The position numbers and the translations under genes were made by a program. Below, piece by piece: positions 24,779 to 30,726 of a DNA stretch of 30,726 nucleotides; within the stretch, counting starts at the first letter, position 1; every line of letters starts with the position of its first letter. Below the pieces are notes generated by a model. It made no database searches. It worked only from the letters and a program-made list of their open reading frames with translations, and was not told where the DNA came from. This stretch comes from an uncultured Bacteroidota bacterium (GTDB lineage: Bacteria; Bacteroidota; Bacteroidia; Chitinophagales; LD1): contig CALAYL010000048.1 in assembly GCA_937894725.1 (NCBI GenBank), positions 1-30,726 on the forward strand. Reading direction: 5' to 3'.

Positions 24779-26191
24779 TTATCGCCCTTTTTCTAACAAA
24801 AAGTATTCATTCAATATTGTCAATCGCTCACTATCGCTATCGTACACAGGTTTTTCTTCCTTTGTATAAAGTGTATATTTTGAGCTGTCAGCCGTAGTCG
24901 AAAGACTGATATAGCCAAAGCGATAGAGATAGCCGTGAAAATTCCATTGTTTATAAACAGCCTCAGATATTTTCACTACGGTATGTGGTGGTATTTTAGA
25001 TTTTATTGCAAACACATCTGAAAGCATATCTTTGTTTCGACCATATGTTCCCCAGTTTATAATCATGGCGGCAAAGCAGCCCAATATAGCTAATTGTAAG
25101 GTTCGAATAGCGGGCTTGTAGTCGCCAATATATTCTTGAATTTTGTTCCATATAGGTAAGCAAAGCGCAGCTACAGCCATAGCTAAAAAGGGAGTAGCCG
25201 GTACGATGTACCACATGAGTTGTTTTGGGCTGATGAACATAGGTGCAATAGCACAAAATGAGATACTCAAATAAAAATATAAGGCAGTTTTGTTGATGGG
25301 GGAGAGGTGCCATTTTTTCTTTGCTGCAAATGCCCATCCAAGTGCCGTAGTTACGATAGCGGTAAGCGGTTCAAGTACGATGCGCTCTACAAGGTCTAGC
25401 CTTGATGTGACGCGGTCTTGACCATTGATGCTACTTAGGAGTTGGAGGTTTACATAGCGCAATAAAAATGCTTTTGCGTCTGGCGAAAAATGAATAAGTA
25501 AAACATAAAACAAGAGTACAGCAAAAGAGATAAATACTGTTTTTAAAACAGGATAAAACATTCGTTCTTTTCGGGTCAATATCCAATAAGCAATAGGTAC
25601 AGATAATGGGAAAAGTCCCACGGGACCTTTGGTCAATGTAGCTAAAATCACCAATGAAGTGCCTAGTATAATAAAGACCCAGCTATTCTTTTTGTTTTGG
25701 AAAGGGATAAAAAAATAGACTGCAAAAGTGGTGAAAACAGTCATTGTGTTTTCGAGCATATTCATGTGATACACCCAGCCTACAATAGGCATAGTGAGCC
25801 ATAGCAAAATGGGTAGTAGGCAAGTGCTTTGTTGCTTTTTTTCAGTAGCAAAATCAGCATAGACTTTTTGCCACACAAGATAGATGGCAAGTGCTGAAAG
25901 TGTGGCCATAAAAAGGCTGTAGAGATGCTCTACCCAAAATACATCTCCTAATATTTTGAAAAACAAACTCTGTAACCAAAATGCCATTGGTGGATGACCT
26001 CCAAAGCCAGCATCTACTGTGGGTGTAACAACTAGATGCCACCAGTTTGGGTCAGTGGAAAGTGCCCAGTTTCTGCTTATACAGCCATACCATACGCCAT
26101 CATCAAATAGGCCATAAGTGCCAAATTTGATACCCCAGTGTAGGCCAAAAAGCAAAATGACTAACCACAAAAGTATTTTCTGGTTAGTCAT
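24779..26191 (-). CDS. ArnT/PMT-like GT39 membrane glycosyltransferase
   Basis: A 470-residue integral membrane protein with about 10-12 helices, from the ATG at 26191 (MTNQKILLWLVILLFGLHWG). The frame is open to 26278, but that would overlap the isocitrate dehydrogenase gene. The first periplasmic loop has the Asp pair of GT-C enzymes (YGLFDDGVWY), and GGHPPMAFWLQSLFFKILGD is the second conserved loop of the ArnT/PMT group. TKGPVGLFPL and SPKQLMWYIVPATPFLAMAV are also typical. These enzymes move a sugar from a polyprenyl-phosphate carrier to lipid A, protein or another acceptor in the periplasm; the acceptor cannot be predicted. It begins 28 bp after icd on the same strand. Confidence 0.87.
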   Translation of the reverse strand: MTNQKILLWLVILLFGLHWGIKFGTYGLFDDGVWYGCISRNWALSTDPNWWHLVVTPTVDAGFGGHPPMAFWLQSLFFKILGDVFWVEHLYSLFMATLSALAIYLVWQKVYADFATEKKQQSTCLLPILLWLTMPIVGWVYHMNMLENTMTVFTTFAVYFFIPFQNKKNSWVFIILGTSLVILATLTKGPVGLFPLSVPIAYWILTRKERMFYPVLKTVFISFAVLLFYVLLIHFSPDAKAFLLRYVNLQLLSSINGQDRVTSRLDLVERIVLEPLTAIVTTALGWAFAAKKKWHLSPINKTALYFYLSISFCAIAPMFISPKQLMWYIVPATPFLAMAVAALCLPIWNKIQEYIGDYKPAIRTLQLAILGCFAAMIINWGTYGRNKDMLSDVFAIKSKIPPHTVVKISEAVYKQWNFHGYLYRFGYISLSTTADSSKYTLYTKEEKPVYDSDSERLTILNEYFLLEKGR

Positions 26192-26219
26192 TTTAGTCCT
26201 ATTTTTTAAAAAAAATAGA

Positions 26220-27545
26220 TTAGAAATTTTTGATGATTTCATCCCCAAATTCTGAACATTTGAGGGTAGTAGCTCCATCCATCAATCGCTCAAAATCGTA
26301 GGTTACGCGCTTTCCTTGGATCGATTTTGCTAAACCAGCGTGTATCAATTCCGAAGCTTCCAACCATCCCAAATATTCAAACATCATAGCTCCAGACAAA
26401 ATTACTGAACCTGGATTTACTTTATCTAAATCGGCATACTTTGGGGCAGTACCGTGTGTCGCTTCAAAAATAGCGTGACCAGTCACATAGTTTATGTTTG
26501 CACCTGGAGCGATACCTATACCACCAATCTGTGCTGCTAATGCATCACTAAGGTAGTCGCCATTGAGATTGAGAGTAGCGATTACATCAAAATCTTCAGG
26601 GCGAGTCAATACTTGTTGAAGAGCGATGTCTGCGATAGCGTCTTTTATCAATACTTTGCCAGCGGCTAGTGCTGCTTTTTGCTCAGCATTAGCAGCGTCT
26701 TCGCCTTTTTCTTTTTTCGTTTTTTCCCATTTAGACCATGAGTATGTTTGATCGGAAAAAGCAGTATCGGCTAGTTCATAGCCCCAGTCTCTAAATCCAC
26801 CTTCGGTGAATTTCATAATATTTCCTTTATGTACAAGCGTTACGCTTTTCTTTTTGTGTAAAATCGCAAACTCAATCGCTGAGCGGATAAGTCGTTGAGA
26901 ACCTGTTTTAGAAACTGGTTTTATACCAAGCCCAACGCAGGTACTTTCATCGGCTTTAAGACCCGCTTTGGCAAGATATTCTGCGCTTTTATCAGCGGAA
27001 CTAAAGCGAATTTTTGCGAAGTCCTTTGGAAAGTTTTGCTCCAAGAAGTCGAGCAATTTTTGTGCTTCAGGAGAGCCACCTGCATACTCTATTCCAGCAT
27101 AGATATCTTCTGTATTTTCTCTAAAAATCACCATATCCACGGCCTCTGGGTGCTTGACTGGCGATGGAGTACCTGTATAGTAGCGTACTGGACGGAGGCA
27201 AACATAGAGGTCGAGAATCTGGCGCAAAGCTACATTTAGCGAGCGGATACCTCCACCTACCGGGGTAGTAAGAGGTCCTTTGATACCTACAAGATACTCA
27301 TTGAAAGCATCAAGGGTGGCATCTGGAAGCCAGCTGCCCGTTTCATTAAATGCTTTTTCACCCGCCAATACTTCTTTCCACTCGATTTTTCGAGTTCCGC
27401 CATAGGCTTTCTCGACAGCTGCATCTAGTACACGTACCGCTGATTTCCAAATATCACGCCCAGTACCATCGCCCTCTATAAAAGGTACGATAGGGTTATT
27501 TGGCACATTTAGTTTTCCATTATTGATTGTTATTTTTTCTCCCAT
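26220..27545 (-). CDS. icd: NADP-dependent isocitrate dehydrogenase
   Basis: A 441-residue TCA-cycle enzyme of the E. coli Icd type, somewhat longer than the usual 415 or so. It turns isocitrate into 2-oxoglutarate and CO2. Substrate residues are conserved: the serine in GGGIRSLNVALRQ (the site phosphorylated in E. coli) and arginines in CLRPVRYYTGTPSPVKHP. The HGTAPKYA and VTYDFERLMDG motifs hold the Lys-Tyr and Tyr/Arg residues that select NADP. A Lys/Glu/Ala-rich insertion (EKTKKEKGEDAANAEQKAA) accounts for part of the extra length. The start is ATG at 27545. Confidence 0.96.
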   Translation of the reverse strand: MGEKITINNGKLNVPNNPIVPFIEGDGTGRDIWKSAVRVLDAAVEKAYGGTRKIEWKEVLAGEKAFNETGSWLPDATLDAFNEYLVGIKGPLTTPVGGGIRSLNVALRQILDLYVCLRPVRYYTGTPSPVKHPEAVDMVIFRENTEDIYAGIEYAGGSPEAQKLLDFLEQNFPKDFAKIRFSSADKSAEYLAKAGLKADESTCVGLGIKPVSKTGSQRLIRSAIEFAILHKKKSVTLVHKGNIMKFTEGGFRDWGYELADTAFSDQTYSWSKWEKTKKEKGEDAANAEQKAALAAGKVLIKDAIADIALQQVLTRPEDFDVIATLNLNGDYLSDALAAQIGGIGIAPGANINYVTGHAIFEATHGTAPKYADLDKVNPGSVILSGAMMFEYLGWLEASELIHAGLAKSIQGKRVTYDFERLMDGATTLKCSEFGDEIIKNF

Positions 27546-27579
27546 TATTGTTGGTTTGATTTAGGTTTTTAAACAGGAA

Positions 27580-27609
27580 CGAAGCTACATAACTTCTTTA
27601 AAAAGCAAA
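27580..27609 (-). promoter_or_regulatory. Possible icd promoter
   Basis: Minus strand: TTTG (27609-27606), an 18-base spacer, then TAGCTTCG (27587-27580), one mismatch from TAnnTTTG. It lies 35 bases before the icd ATG. The rest of the 167-bp divergent gap shows no other clear motif. Confidence 0.35.
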
Positions 27610-27712
27610 AAAATGGCAATGAAAATTATGGTCTGACAGGCTTATTTTAGGCCTATTTTACAATTTTTGTGTGGGGCTATTGTGCAGTTTTCTATTTTTA
27701 CAAAAAAACGAA

Positions 27713-28420
27713 ATGAAAAACTTGTCTTTAATCTCGCTATTCTTATTGTGTAGCTGCAATTTTATGTCAAATGGTCAATCTGCTCAGAAAGTAGATGCAA
27801 AGGCATTTGAAACCAAACTAAAAAACACGGAAAATGCACTTTTGCTCGATGTGCGAACCCCTCAAGAGTTTGAGGAACGTCACCTTGCCAATGCCTTGAA
27901 TGTAAATGTAAATGGGGATGATTTTGAAGGGCAAATCGATAAATTAGATAAAAGCAAAACCGTTTTTGTGTATTGTTTGTCGGGTGCTAGAAGTACCACA
28001 GCGGCTGGCATATTGGCAAAAAAGGGATTTAAAAATATTTACAATCTCGAAGGAGGTATATTGGCATGGGTAAATGCAGGTAATCCGATAGAGGCATCTG
28101 CTACACCTCAAGCGGATGGATTGACCACCGAGAGCTTTTTGAAATTAGTTACAAAAGATAAATTGGTTCTTGTTGACTTTAACGCAGTTTGGTGTGGCCC
28201 TTGCAAGAAATTGAAACCAATTGTATATAAATTAGCGGAAAAATATAATGGCAAAATGGAAGTATTGGCTATTGATGTAGATAAAGAAAATGTACTTGCC
28301 AATCAAATGAATATTACAGGTATTCCGCTTTTGATTTTGTATAAATCAGGCAAAGAAGTTTGGCGAAATATGGGCTTGATAGGTGAAAAGGAACTTGAGG
28401 CAATTATTGAAGCCAACTAA
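27713..28420 (+). CDS. Rhodanese-thioredoxin fusion lipoprotein
   Basis: A 235-residue protein from the ATG at 27713; an in-frame GTG at 27671 gives an unlikely N-terminus. A lipoprotein signal ends in LCSC, so the mature protein would be lipid-anchored outside the cytoplasm. Residues about 25-120 are a rhodanese domain (LLLDVRTPQEFEERHL, active-site loop YCLSGARSTTAAG with its Cys). Residues about 130-235 are a thioredoxin domain with the redox motif WCGPCKK and the cis-proline in TGIPLLILY. The pairing suggests handling of persulfide sulfur or disulfides in the periplasm, which is inference. It is divergent from icd and ends at a strong terminator. Confidence 0.9.
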   Translation: MKNLSLISLFLLCSCNFMSNGQSAQKVDAKAFETKLKNTENALLLDVRTPQEFEERHLANALNVNVNGDDFEGQIDKLDKSKTVFVYCLSGARSTTAAGILAKKGFKNIYNLEGGILAWVNAGNPIEASATPQADGLTTESFLKLVTKDKLVLVDFNAVWCGPCKKLKPIVYKLAEKYNGKMEVLAIDVDKENVLANQMNITGIPLLILYKSGKEVWRNMGLIGEKELEAIIEAN

Positions 28421-28456
28421 ACTTGAGCGATTAGTCTGTAAAATGGGTAAATAGAT

Positions 28457-28488
28457 AAAAAAAGGTCGGCAGTGATGCCGACCTTTTT
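28457..28488. terminator. Bidirectional intrinsic terminator
   Basis: A perfect 8-bp GC-rich stem, GGTCGGCA (28464-28471) and TGCCGACC (28476-28483), with a GTGA loop, is flanked by seven A's on the left and five T's on the right. The A/T runs extend the stem. It works for transcripts arriving from both convergent genes. Confidence 0.9.
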
Positions 28489-28515
28489 GATGCAATAATG
28501 ATTTATTTTTCTCTA

Positions 28516-30726
28516 TTATCTGATCAAGCTGATACTTCCTTTTTGAGTGGTTTCGTCATGTCCATTTACGTAGCTTAGTTTCATTTGATACACATATACT
28601 CCGTTTGGCATCATTTCACCTCTGTACGATCCATCCCATTTAAATTCATGGTCACTGGATTGGAAAACCATCTCTCCATTTCTATTGAAAATGGAGAACT
28701 CTAAATGACTCCAAATTTTCTTGTTGCCAAATATTTCATACTGATCATTGTTGCCGTCATTGTTTGGTGTAAATGCATTCGGTATAAAAAGATCGTATCG
28801 AGGAGTCACTGTGAGAAGGTGAGAAGCATTTGCCTTACAACCGTTAGTATCTATAGCTTGAACATGATAAGTAATGGTGTTGAGTGCAGCTAATGTGGGG
28901 TTTGAGCAATCTGTACAACTCAAGAACATATCTGGCGTCCATAGGTAAGTCTCCATTCCACTGCCACCTGTAGCAGCTACATTTAGCGTGGTTTCGTTAC
29001 CTAGTTCTATTTCATCTATACCATGGATGGCAATATTGAAGTATTGTTGTGTCAAAGTGAATGAATCTGATTTTACACAACCATTGGCATCAGTAATCGT
29101 CACCGCAAAGTTACCTTGTTTTTTACCCAGTTGGAAAGGATTGGTAGAGCCATCATTCCATAAGAAAGCATATGGGGCTTTTCCTCCGCTCACGATTGGT
29201 ATCACATGACCTTTGCTCATTTCAGGACATGGATTTTGACGTACATCATAGCTAATGGTAGGAGGGGCAATTTGAATAGCAGATACTTTAGCCGTGCCTG
29301 TACATCCATTGGTAAGATTGGTAGCTGAAACTGTGTATTGGCCGGCCGTTGATGTTTGAGTAGAAGCTTGGGTAGCTCCATTTGACCAGATAAATGAAGC
29401 AGGAGAAACGTTTGTAGTAGCGGTGAAAGTTACGGTTTGAACAGAGCAAGTGAGTTCTTGATCCATTCCAGCATTTACAATCGGGGTATTAGTATCTGCA
29501 ATAAGTGTTACAAAATCAGTAGCTGTGCATCCGTTAGATGGGTCAGTAGCTGTGACAGTATATTGGATAGGCGCTGAAACATTAATTGTTGATGTAACAT
29601 CATCATTAGACCATTTTAGGAATACAGAAGGTGGGAATGCCGTGGCTGTAAATGTTTCGGAGGTCTTGATACAATTTACAACTTTATCAGGTCCAGCATC
29701 TATAGTAGGTGCAGTAGTATCGGCTTTTACATTTACCACATCAGCTGCTGTACATCCATTATAGTTGTCGGTAACGGTAAGCGTTTTGTTTCCAGCACTC
29801 GTTATATTTGTCATCATACCTGATGTGCCTGTTGACCAGCTGTAACTTACGTTTGGTGTGGTCGAACTTCCAGCTAAAAGCAACTGCGTTCTCACACAAG
29901 TTAAACTCGTATCTCTACCAGCATTTGCATTAGGAGGAGTAATGTTTTGAGATATAAGCATAGTGTCCTTTGAAGCACAACCATTTTCTGTATTTGTCAC
30001 TATCACGGCAAACATAGCAGGTGACGATGTGCTATTTGATGCTCCTGCTACACCGTTGTTCCATATGAATGTACTGTTTTGGGCATTAGATCTTGCTGAC
30101 CAGTTTATAGTCTTAACTCGGCAGGTCAAAGTAGTGTCTGGCCCTGCAAAAGCAATTGGCTTTATTGTATCATATCCTACATTTACATTATCAATTGCAC
30201 TACATCCATTCGATAACAAAGTTACAGTCACCGTAAAATTCCCACCTGTACTTACCATTGTTGTAGCGGTATTACTTCCTGTTGACCATGCGTATGATAC
30301 ATTTGTACTATTCGATGATACGTTAAGACTTATAGAAGCATGTTTACAATTAAGTACGGTATCTCTTCCAGCATTTATTGCGGCACGTAAAGTATCTGCT
30401 ATTACTGTTGCAAAATCTGAAGCAGTACATCCATTAGTAGGGTCAGTAGTGGTAACAGTATATACAATCGCTGGTGATACAGTGATACTTTGTGTAGTTG
30501 CTCCGTTTGACCAAAGATATGACACATTTGCTGTTGTTGAGCTAGCTGTAAGTGTTGTCGAGGTATTTATACAATTTACAATTTTATCACTTCCTGCGTC
30601 AATGTTGGGTCTTAGTGTGTCTATTGTTATATTCACCGCATCAGCCGCAGTACAACCATTATAGGTATCAATAGCAGTTACGGTATAAGTATTTGGCGAA
30701 GAGATAGTATTCAATGCAGTGGTAGC
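28516..30726 (-). CDS. T9SS-secreted repeat surface protein, 3' part (type B C-terminal domain)
   Basis: The last 736 codons of a large protein whose start lies beyond the right edge; the frame stays open to base 30726. From N to C it has a partial repeat, six complete 75-residue Ig/PKD-like repeats, one SprB-like repeat (about 29041-29250, DANGCVKSDSFTLT), a PKD-like domain (about 28789-29040), and a gliding-motility-associated/T9SS type B C-terminal domain (FIPNAFTPNNDGNNDQYEIFG, FSIFNRNGEMVFQS, WDGSYRGEMMPNGVYVYQM). Such proteins pass the outer membrane by type IX secretion and are attached to or released from the surface. An adhesin role is likely from the repeats but not proven. The frame is intact, with no stop or frameshift. 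Confidence 0.92.
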   Translation of the reverse strand, partial: ATTALNTISSPNTYTVTAIDTYNGCTAADAVNITIDTLRPNIDAGSDKIVNCINTSTTLTASSTTANVSYLWSNGATTQSITVSPAIVYTVTTTDPTNGCTASDFATVIADTLRAAINAGRDTVLNCKHASISLNVSSNSTNVSYAWSTGSNTATTMVSTGGNFTVTVTLLSNGCSAIDNVNVGYDTIKPIAFAGPDTTLTCRVKTINWSARSNAQNSTFIWNNGVAGASNSTSSPAMFAVIVTNTENGCASKDTMLISQNITPPNANAGRDTSLTCVRTQLLLAGSSTTPNVSYSWSTGTSGMMTNITSAGNKTLTVTDNYNGCTAADVVNVKADTTAPTIDAGPDKVVNCIKTSETFTATAFPPSVFLKWSNDDVTSTINVSAPIQYTVTATDPSNGCTATDFVTLIADTNTPIVNAGMDQELTCSVQTVTFTATTNVSPASFIWSNGATQASTQTSTAGQYTVSATNLTNGCTGTAKVSAIQIAPPTISYDVRQNPCPEMSKGHVIPIVSGGKAPYAFLWNDGSTNPFQLGKKQGNFAVTITDANGCVKSDSFTLTQQYFNIAIHGIDEIELGNETTLNVAATGGSGMETYLWTPDMFLSCTDCSNPTLAALNTITYHVQAIDTNGCKANASHLLTVTPRYDLFIPNAFTPNNDGNNDQYEIFGNKKIWSHLEFSIFNRNGEMVFQSSDHEFKWDGSYRGEMMPNGVYVYQMKLSYVNGHDETTQKGSISLIR
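29251..30600 (-). repeat. Six tandem 225-bp coding repeats
   Basis: Six consecutive units of exactly 75 codons start at minus-strand positions 30600, 30375, 30150, 29925, 29700 and 29475, with part of another unit upstream (30601-30726). Each opens with a variant of (D/N/F)AGxDxxxxC and has an NGC motif near residue 57, giving two cysteines per unit. By my hand count units 1 and 5 agree at about 42 of 75 residues, more closely than neighbours appear to. Confidence 0.85.

Noticed and set aside
26192..26278. A longer N-terminus for the GT39 protein
   Set aside because: It would overlap the end of icd, and the membrane protein begins naturally at the ATG at 26191.
29963..30664. A 233-codon open frame on the plus strand, opposite the repeat protein
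   Set aside because: It is antisense to clear repeat domains, and its apparent repeats mirror the 225-bp units of the real gene.
28516..30726. A CRISPR-like array, because of regular repeats
   Set aside because: The 225-bp period is coding, the units are diverged, and there are no short identical repeats with unique spacers.

Overview
The window looks like a chromosome segment of a Bacteroidota bacterium, probably from the Chitinophagales/Saprospirales side of the phylum; this placement is an inference. The reasons are low-to-moderate GC, several exact matches to the phylum's -7 promoter motif TAnnTTTG, genes without Shine-Dalgarno sites, a type IX secretion type B C-terminal sorting domain, a DUF4294 protein, and a flexirubin/aryl-polyene-style lipid gene set.

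Region 1 (1-13726, all minus strand) is a compact operon read right to left. The order is LolA-like carrier, DUF3261-like secreted protein, ApeI/FabZ-like hotdog dehydratase, GT2-DUF2062 glycosyltransferase, a three-part MMPL exporter/PlsC acyltransferase/methyltransferase, a phytoene-dehydrogenase-like oxidoreductase, a C45-type Ntn hydrolase/acyltransferase, an AcpS-type phosphopantetheinyl transferase, a PaaK/CoF-synthetase-like acyl-adenylating ligase and a B12-type radical SAM enzyme. Several junctions overlap as ATGA or TAATG. Together these suggest making, modifying and exporting an ACP-bound lipid such as a flexirubin or aryl polyene. No ketosynthase, ACP or aromatic ammonia lyase lies in the window, so the cluster probably continues past the left edge and the product cannot be named with certainty.

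Region 2 (13791-15309) holds a YkgJ-type cysteine-cluster protein, a small orphan membrane protein and about 500 bp of palindrome-rich non-coding DNA. The membrane-protein gene is bracketed by two related CTTA..AACGT motifs, each joined to an imperfect hairpin, which resembles an integron cassette. Next to it is a family of GCATTAGYGA-type inverted repeats.

Region 3 (15310-20474, plus strand) is carA, a lipoprotein gene and enolase, followed by a tandem pair of diverged secreted paralogues of unknown function. Region 4 (20475-24695) has galT-galK on the minus strand, divergent from a gamma-carbonic-anhydrase-like gene and a GT9 heptosyltransferase-like gene, then a convergent DUF4294 gene. 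Region 5 (24779-27545, minus) is NADP-type isocitrate dehydrogenase followed by an ArnT/PMT-like GT39 membrane glycosyltransferase.

Region 6 (27713-30726) has a rhodanese-thioredoxin lipoprotein, a strong bidirectional terminator, and the 3' part of a large T9SS-secreted surface protein. That protein is built of exactly 75-residue repeats and runs off the right edge.

No rRNA, tRNA, CRISPR array, insertion sequence or prophage gene was seen. The most distinctive items are the lipid cluster with its catalytic-residue oddities (CX4CX2C radical SAM motif, Gln in place of the hotdog acid), the cassette-like unit, and the exact-period surface protein.
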